The position numbers were made by a program, and so were the translations under genes. This document shows positions 1-5,696 of a DNA stretch of 7,810 nucleotides, piece after piece (position 1 is the stretch's first letter; each line of letters starts with the position of its first letter). The stretch is from Desulfatitalea sp. UBA4791 (GTDB taxonomy: Bacteria; Desulfobacterota; Desulfobacteria; Desulfobacterales; Desulfosarcinaceae): the NCBI GenBank assembly GCA_002402905.1, contig DHGT01000154.1, positions 32,982 to 40,791 of the forward strand. Reading direction: 5' to 3'. The notes beneath the pieces were generated by a model. It had not been told where the DNA came from and did no database searches. It saw only the letters and a list, made by a program, of their open reading frames with translations.

Positions 1-21
1 CTCCCCCTGAGCTACGTGCCT
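1..21 (-). tRNA. 5' end of a tRNA gene, cut by the window edge
   Basis: Read on the minus strand, positions 21 to 1 give AGGCACG, then TAGCTCAG, then GGGGAG. This matches the start of a tRNA: a 7-nt acceptor strand, U8-A9, the D-stem strand GCTC, a G-rich D-loop with the conserved A14-G15 and GG, and the first base of the returning D-stem strand. The anticodon and everything 3' of it lie outside the window, so the amino acid cannot be read. The first base is A, which would pair with U72. This is seen in bacterial tRNA-Ile (which begins AGGC...), but it is not decisive. A sigma-70-like promoter with correct spacing lies directly upstream, which supports a real gene. Confidence 0.75.
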
Positions 22-33
22 AAAAGTACGGCC

Positions 34-62
34 TTGTTAGCATTGCGCCCAATCGCTGTCAA
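34..62 (-). promoter_or_regulatory. Sigma-70 promoter of the tRNA gene
   Basis: On the minus strand a perfect TTGACA -35 box (62-57) is followed by a 17-bp spacer and TAACAA (39-34). A TG one base upstream makes it an extended -10. The next bases are GGCC, a GC-rich discriminator typical of stringently controlled stable-RNA promoters. Transcription would start near position 27, leaving a leader of only a few bases before the tRNA. The -10 matches only 3 of 6 consensus bases, so the -35, the extended TG and the position relative to the tRNA carry the call. Confidence 0.55.
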
Positions 63-115
63 GGCCAAATCACGGCGTTCGGCGATGACGGGAAACCGTT
101 ACCAGGACGTTCGGA

Positions 116-143
116 TTGACCCCGGCCCGATCGGTGTTAATTT
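116..143 (+). promoter_or_regulatory. Candidate sigma-70 promoter of the metallo-hydrolase gene
   Basis: TTGACC (116-121) lies 16 bp before TAATTT (138-143), which has a TG one base upstream (extended -10). A start near 150 would give a leader of about 28 nt to the ATG at 178. Just after the -10 lies the small palindrome TTAC-C-GTAA (142-150). The -10 is weak (3 of 6), so this is only the best candidate in the 112-bp gap. Confidence 0.35.
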
Positions 144-177
144 ACCGTAACAGGCGAGCGAATACAGGGATACCGTG

Positions 178-1311
178 ATGGCACGCAGAACGTTTCTCCA
201 AAAATCGATACAAGGGCTCAAGGCCATGGCCCTTTTGAATATGCTTCCGGGCAGCCTGGCCCGCGCGGCGGTGGAACCGTCCCGGACGGACGACCTGCAC
301 TACAAATTACTCGACGGGGTTTCGCTCAGGGAACTGGCCGCTCAAAAGGCGCACCACGGCGAAGACGGCCGTTTCGTCAACCCGCTGGGACACTCCCGAA
401 GACGGCGGCGTTTCGGCGAGTTGCTGCACTGGAAGCTGTTCGCCGAGAACGAGTATGGGCCCCATCTGGACCGGCAGCCGCTGATCCCGGTGCGGGTCGA
501 CTGGCGCAAGCTGGAAAAGAGCGACGGCGTTTCGGTGACTTTTCTCAAGCATGCCTCAATACTGATCAAGGATCAGGACGCCCACCTGATCGTCGACCCG
601 GTCTTTCGCGACATGTTCTGGTTCATCGAGGACTTTTCGCCCCTGGCCTTTGACGTGCGGGAGATGCCGCCCATCGACCACATCCTCATCACCCATGGCC
701 ATTACGATCACCTCAACACACCCACCCTGGCCGACTTCGACCCCAAGACCCATGTGATCGCGCCGCTCGGATACAACGACATATTCGATGACCTGGGCAT
801 GCGCCAGCGCACCCACCTGGACTGGTATGAAATGTACAGCGACGGCCGGCGCAACATCACCCTGCTGCCCTGCAACCACTGGACCATGCGCAACCCGCTG
901 GTGGGCCCCAATCGCGCCCTCTGGGGGTCGTACCTCGTCGAAACCGCCGGCGGCAAAACGATCTACATCTCCGGCGATACCGCCTTCTTCGACGGCTTCG
1001 CCGAAATCGGGCGGACTTTCGACATCGATCTGGCCATCATCAACCTCGGCGCCTACGCGCCGCGCTGGTTCATGGCGCCCAGCCACATGGATCCGAAAGA
1101 GACGGTGACCGCCTTCCGGAAACTGGGCGCCAAACAGCTGATGGTGGTCCACTGGGGAACCTTTCGCCTGGGAGACGAACCGGTGCACTTCCCGCCTCTG
1201 GAACTGGGCGAGGTGATGAAAAAGGAGGGGTTGCTCGACCGATGGGTGGATATCCGCCACGGCGAAACGCACATCCTGACGGCGCCGTCCGGCAACGATT
1301 TATTGGAATAG
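178..1311 (+). CDS. Tat-exported MBL-fold metallo-hydrolase, NAPE-PLD-like
   Basis: Metallo-beta-lactamase-fold hydrolase of the N-acyl-phosphatidylethanolamine phospholipase D-like (RomA/UlaG-related) group. Counting from the GTG at 175, the metal ligands are H174-x-H176-x-D178-H179 (THGHYDH), H235 in NHW, D268 in SGDT and H326 in HWGTF. The blocks LWGSY, GAYAPRWFM and HxDPxE resemble mammalian NAPE-PLD, which has the same ligand order. The N-terminus carries RRTFLQK, close to the twin-arginine consensus, then a modest hydrophobic stretch and an ARA-A cleavage site near residue 31, so periplasmic export is likely. I chose ATG 178 over GTG 175 because AGGGA (166-170) is 7 nt from it and only 4 nt from the GTG. 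The gene stands alone, diverging from the tRNA and converging on pgsA. The fold and zinc site are secure. The substrate (phospholipid, N-acyl lipid, lactone or phosphodiester) is not shown by the sequence. Confidence 0.9.
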   Translation: MARRTFLQKSIQGLKAMALLNMLPGSLARAAVEPSRTDDLHYKLLDGVSLRELAAQKAHHGEDGRFVNPLGHSRRRRRFGELLHWKLFAENEYGPHLDRQPLIPVRVDWRKLEKSDGVSVTFLKHASILIKDQDAHLIVDPVFRDMFWFIEDFSPLAFDVREMPPIDHILITHGHYDHLNTPTLADFDPKTHVIAPLGYNDIFDDLGMRQRTHLDWYEMYSDGRRNITLLPCNHWTMRNPLVGPNRALWGSYLVETAGGKTIYISGDTAFFDGFAEIGRTFDIDLAIINLGAYAPRWFMAPSHMDPKETVTAFRKLGAKQLMVVHWGTFRLGDEPVHFPPLELGEVMKKEGLLDRWVDIRHGETHILTAPSGNDLLE

Positions 1312-1323
1312 ACAGCATTCCTT

Positions 1324-1357
1324 CACTTTAAACTTAAAACTTTAAACTTAAAACTTT
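1324..1357 (+). repeat. AAACTTW heptamer array, copy 1
   Basis: Four in-phase heptamers, AAACTTA, AAACTTT, AAACTTA, AAACTTT (1330-1357), are preceded by a partial unit ACTTT (1325-1329). A 31-bp block (1325-1355) recurs at 5698-5728 in the same orientation with a single T/C difference. It fills much of the 61-bp gap between the convergent metallo-hydrolase gene and pgsA. It cannot fold into a stem by itself and has no G, so it is not an intrinsic terminator. Its spread and role are unknown. Confidence 0.8.
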
Positions 1358-1372
1358 CTCTTCGATCCCTCC

Positions 1373-1936
1373 TCAACTCTCCCCCGTCTCCTGCAAAATG
1401 CTCATCCCGATGTAGATATAGTGCAGTCCCGAGAGGATGGTCACCCCGGCCGTGACCCAGATGAGCGGGGCGTGCAGGTCGGGCAGGCGGGCCCGGGTCG
1501 GATCGAACAGCGTAGCCGCCACCAGCAGAAGCTGCGAAGCGGTCGTCAACTTGCTCCAGATGGACGGATGCACGTCGTAGGCTTTTTCGAAGAGGGTGAA
1601 GATGGCGATACCGACCACGATGAGGACGTCCCGCGTGATGACCACCACCGCCACCCAGGCCGGAATCACCTGCAGTGCGGCCAGGGTCACGAACGAAGAC
1701 ACCAGGAGCAGTTTGTCGGCCGTGGGATCGAGATAGGCCCCCAAGGCCGTACGCTGGTTGAAGTAGCGGGCGATAAACCCGTCCAGTCCATCGCTGACGC
1801 CTGCGAACACAAAGACCGCCAGCGCATAGGCATAAAGTCCGCGCAACAGCAGGATGACAAAGACCGGCGTGAGCAGAATGCGCACCAGGGTCAAAATGTT
1901 GGGGATGCTGATGGGCGAACTGAATCGTCTCAACAA
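1373..1936 (-). CDS. pgsA: CDP-diacylglycerol--glycerol-3-phosphate 3-phosphatidyltransferase
   Basis: Integral membrane enzyme that transfers a phosphatidyl group from CDP-diacylglycerol to glycerol-3-phosphate, giving phosphatidylglycerol phosphate, the committed step to phosphatidylglycerol and cardiolipin. The full CDP-alcohol phosphotransferase motif is present: D49-x2-D52-G53-x2-A56-R57-x8-G66-x3-D70-x3-D74. The N-terminal NxLTxxRxxxxP block and the later PSxxSKLTTxxQ block (124-135) are PgsA-like. Four to six hydrophobic segments fit the family, and 187 aa is the usual size. The start is TTG (1936) or the next TTG (1933). AAAGGAG at 1947-1941 is 4 or 7 nt away and covers the stop codon of the preceding gene, so translation is probably coupled. 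It is the last gene of the rimO operon, and rimO-pgsA adjacency is common. Another CDP-alcohol acceptor is possible but less likely. Confidence 0.88.
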   Translation of the reverse strand: MLRRFSSPISIPNILTLVRILLTPVFVILLLRGLYAYALAVFVFAGVSDGLDGFIARYFNQRTALGAYLDPTADKLLLVSSFVTLAALQVIPAWVAVVVITRDVLIVVGIAIFTLFEKAYDVHPSIWSKLTTASQLLLVAATLFDPTRARLPDLHAPLIWVTAGVTILSGLHYIYIGMSILQETGES

Positions 1937-1940
1937 GACA

Positions 1941-1947
1941 CTCCTTT
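1941..1947 (-). promoter_or_regulatory. Ribosome binding site of pgsA on the upstream stop codon
   Basis: Minus-strand AAAGGAG (1947-1941) overlaps the TAA stop (1948-1946) of the FlgT-like gene by two bases. It precedes two consecutive TTG codons (1936 and 1933) by 4 and 7 nt. It supports one of these rare starts, and it suggests that pgsA translation depends on ribosomes finishing the previous gene. Confidence 0.6.
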
Positions 1948-3127
1948 AGCGCGGCGCCAACCGCAGGCGGATGTGTTTGCCCTCCACCGCCTGGATATCC
2001 ACAACGAAGGAGTCGAAAACAAGCTTGGAGACCGCATCGGCCAATGCCCGGGCAGGTCCCTGGTATTGAACGGTCAAGGTGGCGGCGTTGGGCATCATCT
2101 CTTTGACCTGCAGATTGTCCACTCCCGACATGCTGCCCAGGGCACTGCGAAACTTGACAAAGTCGGCGATGTGGCCGCCGATCCCATCGATGGTGAGGGC
2201 GATCGCGGCAGCGGCAGCGCTCTGCTGGCGCCAGGCCGCGGCCACTCGGGTGGCCAGGGCGGCACCGGCCTGATCGGCCGCCTGGCGCATCGCCTCCCGG
2301 CTGCCGGCCTGGGGATCTGCGGCCGCCGAACGGGCGCTCTCGCGAATATCGGCCAGCAACCGGCCGTCTTCCACGCGCACGGCCCGGACCGCCACCGAAC
2401 CACTGGACTGGCCCAGGCTGCCGGTCCCGGTGTCCGCCGCTTCGGCCGAGGCCAGGCCGACCACCACCACTTCGGCGTCTTGTTGCTGCCCCAGCGCCTG
2501 CGCCTGGGCCAGACTCAACTGGGCCGGCAGCATGGCGGCGCCGGGCACCACTTGAGGCTGAACGGCCTTGAAACCGGCCTGGAGCAACGCCCGGGTCACT
2601 GCATCCGTCGCAACACGGTCGGTCAACGGTTGCTGTCCACTCCACCAATAATCCTGTGAAAGGTCTTCGGCGCCCTGCTCGGCGATGCACACCAGCACGC
2701 GCGGGAAGCTCACCTTTCCCAGACGGATGCCGGCATTTTTGACCGCTCCGTCGAGCCGGGCCACGGAAACATTGGCCGCCACGATGAGACGGTAGGTGCC
2801 GCCCAGCTGGGATTCGGCCAGCACCTTGTAATCCTGGATGAACTGATCTTTGTGGTTTAGAATCGATTCGTTGATCACCTGGAAATTACCGGCGACGCTT
2901 TCGGCCGGCAATAGATCGATGAGGACCCGGCTGACCGCCGTGACCAATCCCTCCTCGATCGCCTCCTGGCGGGCCGCCGACATGTCGCCGCCGCGGACCT
3001 GACTGGTCCCGATCACATGAACCAACCCCGAGGCCGCATTCGATTGGGCGATACCCAGGGAAGGCGGACCGGCGGCCATCATGACCAGCAGCGCCATCCA
3101 TCTAAAGAGCACCATTGCTTTGCGCAC
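1946..3127 (-). CDS. Secreted FlgT-N-like protein of unknown function
   Basis: Counting from GTG 3127 the product has 393 aa. It begins with a Sec signal peptide: RK, then a hydrophobic core (about 5-20) and likely cleavage near IAQ-S at 27-29. Residues 33-130 resemble the N-terminal domain of flagellar assembly protein T (FlgT): an AARQEAIEEGLVTAV helix followed by a Y-K-V-L-A-E-S and Y-R-L-I-V-A-A-N-V-S-V strand pair. Residues 140-230 look like an alpha/beta domain (a VLVCIAE strand, then DAVTRALLQAGF, then DAEVVVVGLA), as in the FlgT-middle/TolB-N type. An Ala-rich helical stretch follows (260-310). The last 80 residues form a small alpha/beta domain with VKFRSALGSMSGV and FVVDIQAVEG. A longer reading frame continues to 3217, but AAGGAGG (3138-3132) lies 4 nt before GTG 3127 and the signal peptide begins there. 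No flagellar gene is nearby. The domain match is by eye and moderate; gene reality is well supported. Confidence 0.75.
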   Translation of the reverse strand: MRKAMVLFRWMALLVMMAAGPPSLGIAQSNAASGLVHVIGTSQVRGGDMSAARQEAIEEGLVTAVSRVLIDLLPAESVAGNFQVINESILNHKDQFIQDYKVLAESQLGGTYRLIVAANVSVARLDGAVKNAGIRLGKVSFPRVLVCIAEQGAEDLSQDYWWSGQQPLTDRVATDAVTRALLQAGFKAVQPQVVPGAAMLPAQLSLAQAQALGQQQDAEVVVVGLASAEAADTGTGSLGQSSGSVAVRAVRVEDGRLLADIRESARSAAADPQAGSREAMRQAADQAGAALATRVAAAWRQQSAAAAAIALTIDGIGGHIADFVKFRSALGSMSGVDNLQVKEMMPNAATLTVQYQGPARALADAVSKLVFDSFVVDIQAVEGKHIRLRLAPR

Positions 3128-3131
3128 GACG

Positions 3132-3138
3132 CCTCCTT
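3132..3138 (-). promoter_or_regulatory. Ribosome binding site that fixes the start of the FlgT-like gene
   Basis: Minus-strand AAGGAGG (3138-3132) is a near-perfect Shine-Dalgarno sequence, 4 nt before GTG 3127 and 16 nt before the in-frame ATG 3115. It supports the GTG. It argues against the ATG start at 3217, which would add 30 residues ahead of an otherwise normal signal peptide and overlap the prenyl synthase stop. Confidence 0.65.
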
Positions 3139-3159
3139 TTTCTACATTTGAGCCATAAT

Positions 3160-3182
3160 GGCCCACCATATCACGGTGGGCC
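3160..3182 (-). other. Intercistronic hairpin between prenyl synthase and FlgT-like genes
   Basis: GGCCCACC (3160-3167) and GGTGGGCC (3175-3182) form a perfect 8-bp, GC-rich stem with a 7-nt loop. It lies in the 86-nt gap between the stop at 3214 and the start at 3127. No T-run follows on either strand, so a rho-independent terminator is unlikely. Roles in mRNA processing, 3'-end protection or uneven expression within the operon are possible. Confidence 0.55.
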
Positions 3183-3213
3183 GACCGGCGGCACCCAAAA
3201 ATTGCCCGCCGCC

Positions 3214-4194
3214 TCATGCGGTCCGCGCCCAGGCATAATCGGCGATATCGGCCAACAACGCCCGATGGGGATCGTCCTGGAAGACCAACAGGGCCGCTTT
3301 GGCCTGCCGGATGTGGCTTGCAGCGGATTGACGGGTATCTTCGATGCCGCCATGCATCCGCATCAGATCGACCAACCGGTCAAACTCGGCCGGCGTGAAC
3401 TCCTGATCGCGGATCAGGGCCTCGATCCACTCCCTTTGCCGGTGATCTGCCCTGGAAAGGGTTCGAATCACGGGCAAAGTCAGCTTGCCCTCGCGCAAAT
3501 CGGCACCGGCCGCCTTGCCCAGAGCAGCCGTCTCCTGGGTGTAGTCGAGGAGGTCGTCGGCCATCTGAAAGGCCATGCCCAGGTGAAACCCATAGTCATC
3601 CAGGGCATCGCAGAGCGACGCGGGAGCCCCGGCGATCAGCGCGCCCGTGCGGCAGGCGCCTTGAAACAGCACGGCGGTCTTGCAGCGGATTACGTCCAGA
3701 TAGACCGTTTCGTCCAGGGTGACATCGCCCTTGTGGGCCAACTGACGGATCTCGCCCTGGGACATCTGCTCGGTGATCCCGGCAATCACCTCGATCACCT
3801 CGGGCAGGCGCGTGCGGGCGGCCAGCGAAAGGGAGCGCGCCAGCAGGAAATCGCCGGTCAGCACGGCGGTGGGCGGGTCCCACACATGATGGGCGACCGG
3901 CCGGCCGCGGCGCAGCCGGGCGCCATCCACCACATCGTCATGCATCAGCGTGGCGGCGTGCAGGTATTCGAAAATGATCGCGAACTGAGACAGATCGTCC
4001 CTGTCGCACCCGCACAGACGCGCCGAGCGCATCATCAACAGGGGCCGCAGGCGCTTGCCTCCGGCAAAGAGCAGATGACCGGCCACCTGGGCCACCAGAT
4101 CGAAATGGGGATGAAGATGATCGGCCAAGGCCTGTTCGATCAGCTTGAGCTCATCGGCCACGGCCGAGAGAATTTTGCGTTTGAGATCGCTCAT
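3214..4194 (-). CDS. Long-chain polyprenyl diphosphate synthase
   Basis: trans-Isoprenyl diphosphate synthase that adds isopentenyl diphosphate to an allylic diphosphate. The 326-aa product has GGKRLRP (45-51), the first Asp-rich motif D86-D87-V-V-D90, the second Asp-rich motif D213-D214-L-L-D217 and the GK-x4-DLREGKLTLP block (226-241). The residues 4 and 5 positions before the first Asp motif are T82 and A81. These small residues leave the chain pocket open, as in octa-/nonaprenyl synthases, unlike the aromatics of farnesyl or geranylgeranyl synthases. It therefore probably makes the menaquinone side chain (IspB/HepT/SdsA class; exact length not readable). ATG 4194 overlaps the rimO TGA as ATGA, with AGAGG 4 nt upstream, so translation is probably coupled to rimO. 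An open frame continues upstream inside rimO, but it is only the antiphase shadow of that GC-rich gene. Confidence 0.9.
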   Translation of the reverse strand: MSDLKRKILSAVADELKLIEQALADHLHPHFDLVAQVAGHLLFAGGKRLRPLLMMRSARLCGCDRDDLSQFAIIFEYLHAATLMHDDVVDGARLRRGRPVAHHVWDPPTAVLTGDFLLARSLSLAARTRLPEVIEVIAGITEQMSQGEIRQLAHKGDVTLDETVYLDVIRCKTAVLFQGACRTGALIAGAPASLCDALDDYGFHLGMAFQMADDLLDYTQETAALGKAAGADLREGKLTLPVIRTLSRADHRQREWIEALIRDQEFTPAEFDRLVDLMRMHGGIEDTRQSAASHIRQAKAALLVFQDDPHRALLADIADYAWARTA

Positions 4195-5516
4195 GACACC
4201 TCTGCGGTCAAATCGTAATCCATGGTCTCGACGATGCGCACCGGCACCCTCGCGCCGACGGCCAACCCGACGGCACCGGCCGGCGGACGGACAAAGGTGA
4301 CGCCGTCGACCTCCGGCGCCTGGTACATGGTGCGGCCCGTCCAATACCCGTCCGCCTCGCGCGCCTCGATGAGCACATCCAGGGTGCGTCCCAGGTAGCG
4401 GGTCAGATTGCGGGCCGAAATGTCCCGCTGCAGGGCCATCAACTCGTCCAGCCGCGCCTGGGCCACCCGCCGCCCCACGTGGTGATCGAGCCGGTGGGCG
4501 GGCAGATCCTCGCCGTCCGAATAGGCGAAGACGCCCAGGTGATCGAAACCGACCCGCTCGACAAACGCCTTGAGTTGTTGGAAGTCGGCATCGGTCTCGC
4601 CGGGAAACCCCACCAGCACGGTGGTGCGCAGGGCCACGTCCGGCACCTGCCGCCGGACACGGTCGAAGAGTTTCAACAGATCCTGCTCCTGGTATCCCCG
4701 CCCCATGCGTTTGAGCACCCCGGCAGCGGCATGCTGGATGGGAATGTCCAGATAGGGACACAGGTTGCCGTGATCGGCCAGGGCCGCGATCGTCTCGTCG
4801 GAGATGCTCGCCGGATGGCCGTACATCACCCGGATCCACACCGAGCGGTCGAGTTCGGATAGCGCGTGCAGCAGCGCGGCCAGATCGAGGGACGGCGCCA
4901 GGTCCCGGCCATAGGCCGTGCTCTCCTGGGCCACCAGGGTGATCTCCCGGGCACCGCCGGCGATCAAGGCGCGCGCCTCCTCCAGCAGGGTGGCCAGGGG
5001 GCGGCTGTGCTGGCGGCCGCGCAACTTGGGAATGATGCAGTAGGTGCAGTGCCGGCTGCACCCCTCGGCGATCTTCAAATAAGCGCTGTGGGCGGCCAGG
5101 GGTATCCGCTCGGCCGGCAGCCGCGCATCCACGCTTTCCGGATCGGGCAACAGGCAACTTCCGGCGGCCAAGCCGCCCCTGACGGCCGCCACGATGCGGT
5201 CGTAGGCGCCGGTGCCCAGGAAGAGATCCACCTCCGGCAGCGCCTCCACGATCGGCTCGCGGTAGCGCTCAGGCAGGCAACCGGCCACGATCAGGCGGCG
5301 GCAGCGCCCGGTTTCCTTGTGGCGCGCCAGGGTCAGGATCGTATCGATGGCCTCGTCGGTCGCCGCCTGGATGAAGGCGCAGGTGTTGACCACGATGGTT
5401 TCGGCTGCGGACGGATCGTCGGTGATCGCCACCCCCGCCGACCGCAGGCGGGCCAGCATGGTTTCGCTGTCCACCTGGTTGCGGGCACAGCCCAGACTTT
5501 CGAGGAAAACGTTCAT
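4191..5516 (-). CDS. rimO: Ribosomal protein S12 methylthiotransferase RimO
   Basis: Radical-SAM enzyme that methylthiolates the beta-carbon of a conserved Asp in ribosomal protein S12. The 441-aa product shows all three family parts. The N-terminal UPF0004 domain binds a 4Fe-4S cluster through C10, C46 and C80 (SLGCARNQVDSE, VVNTCAFI, VAGCLPER). The radical-SAM domain has C153-x3-C157-x2-C160 (EGCSRHCTYCIIP). A C-terminal TRAM-type domain (about 375-441) contains GRT and PEVDG, the form seen in RimO rather than in the tRNA enzymes MiaB and MtaB. The chosen start is ATG 5516, directly before NVFLESLGCARN. Its own ribosome site is weak (AAGG, 11 nt upstream), and the strong GGGGGAG further up serves a different frame (see the leader cistron). 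It heads a four-gene operon and overlaps the next gene by ATGA. Confidence 0.95.
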   Translation of the reverse strand: MNVFLESLGCARNQVDSETMLARLRSAGVAITDDPSAAETIVVNTCAFIQAATDEAIDTILTLARHKETGRCRRLIVAGCLPERYREPIVEALPEVDLFLGTGAYDRIVAAVRGGLAAGSCLLPDPESVDARLPAERIPLAAHSAYLKIAEGCSRHCTYCIIPKLRGRQHSRPLATLLEEARALIAGGAREITLVAQESTAYGRDLAPSLDLAALLHALSELDRSVWIRVMYGHPASISDETIAALADHGNLCPYLDIPIQHAAAGVLKRMGRGYQEQDLLKLFDRVRRQVPDVALRTTVLVGFPGETDADFQQLKAFVERVGFDHLGVFAYSDGEDLPAHRLDHHVGRRVAQARLDELMALQRDISARNLTRYLGRTLDVLIEAREADGYWTGRTMYQAPEVDGVTFVRPPAGAVGLAVGARVPVRIVETMDYDLTAEVS

Positions 5517-5536
5517 CGCATCGCTGACCTTGGCAT
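5513..5536 (-). CDS. Possible 7-codon leader cistron overlapping rimO
   Basis: Minus-strand ATG 5536 opens a frame encoding MPRSAMR and stops at TGA 5515-5513, which overlaps the rimO ATG (5516-5514) as ATGA. GGGGGAG (5548-5542) sits 5 nt before this ATG, an ideal Shine-Dalgarno distance. The rimO ATG itself is about 25 nt from that sequence and out of frame with the mini-ORF. Ribosomes loaded here could terminate and restart on rimO. The peptide has no run of a single amino acid, so classic attenuation is not suggested. It could also be a chance ATG. Confidence 0.35.
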   Translation of the reverse strand: MPRSAMR

Positions 5537-5585
5537 TTAAGCTCCCCCTACTTAGCGGTTTAACAAAGCAGGAGTAAACAAGTGG

Positions 5586-5620
5586 AAAGTTTAAAGTATG
5601 AAAGTAAGAAAGTATGAAAG
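5586..5620 (-). repeat. CATACTTT octamer tandem array
   Basis: On the plus strand AAAGTATG (5593-5600), AAAGTAAG (5601-5608), AAAGTATG (5609-5616) and a partial AAAG follow head to tail with period 8, after a 7-nt unit AAAGTTT (5586-5592). On the minus strand these read CATACTTT, CTTACTTT and AAACTTT, so they share the ACTTT core of the AAACTTW heptamer arrays but in inverted orientation. The array lies upstream of rimO in the probable mRNA leader or promoter zone. Confidence 0.7.
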
Positions 5621-5648
5621 CTTGTGTGTTACAGCCCAAATTTCGCAG

Positions 5649-5669
5649 GGGCGGGCTTTACGCCCGCCC
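5649..5669. repeat. GC-rich hairpin, REP-like
   Basis: GGGCGGGC (5649-5656) and GCCCGCCC (5662-5669) form a perfect 8-bp stem around the loop TTTAC. No T-run follows on either strand, so it is a poor intrinsic terminator. Hairpins of the form GGGGCGGGC-loop-GCCCGCCC in intergenic DNA are often dispersed REP-type repeats in environmental bacteria. That membership is an inference, since only one copy is visible here. Confidence 0.5.
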
Positions 5670-5696
5670 GCATCATCCGCTTAAGCCAAAGGCATT

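Noticed and set aside
76..114. 7-bp direct repeat CGTTCGG (76-82 and 108-114) as an operator pair
   Set aside because: It is short, not in phase with a helical repeat and not placed on the promoter boxes; chance is likely.
1319..1372. Intrinsic terminator between the convergent metallo-hydrolase gene and pgsA
   Set aside because: The gap is mostly the AAACTTW array, which has no self-complementary arms of useful length. I see no GC-rich stem there.
1421..2659. Plus-strand open frame of 412 codons opposite pgsA and the FlgT-like gene
   Set aside because: It is antisense to two supported genes, with His/Gln/Gly-rich composition typical of the complementary strand of GC-rich coding DNA.
1323..2690. 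Long minus-strand open frame (455 codons) rich in Gly, Arg and Pro across pgsA and the FlgT-like gene
   Set aside because: It overlaps two genes with clear family motifs or a signal peptide in another frame. Its composition is that of a GC-rich antiphase shadow and it has no ribosome site.
3115..4218. Plus-strand open frame of 367 codons opposite the prenyl synthase
   Set aside because: It lies antisense to a gene with complete catalytic motifs and has Gln/His/Gly-rich shadow composition, no recognisable domain and no ribosome site.
4195..5157. N-terminal extension of the prenyl synthase frame into rimO
   Set aside because: The extension is an out-of-frame reading of rimO with shadow composition. 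The prenyl synthase family starts near MSDLKRK at 4194, which has its own ribosome site and an ATGA overlap.
5517..5639. Forty-one-residue N-terminal extension of RimO
   Set aside because: The upstream part is translated from the octamer repeat array and AT-rich leader. RimO proteins start just before the first cluster Cys motif, as ATG 5516 does.
5649..5669. Hairpin as a bidirectional rho-independent terminator
   Set aside because: No T-run follows the stem on either strand, and a better terminator for etfBA lies at 5808-5836.
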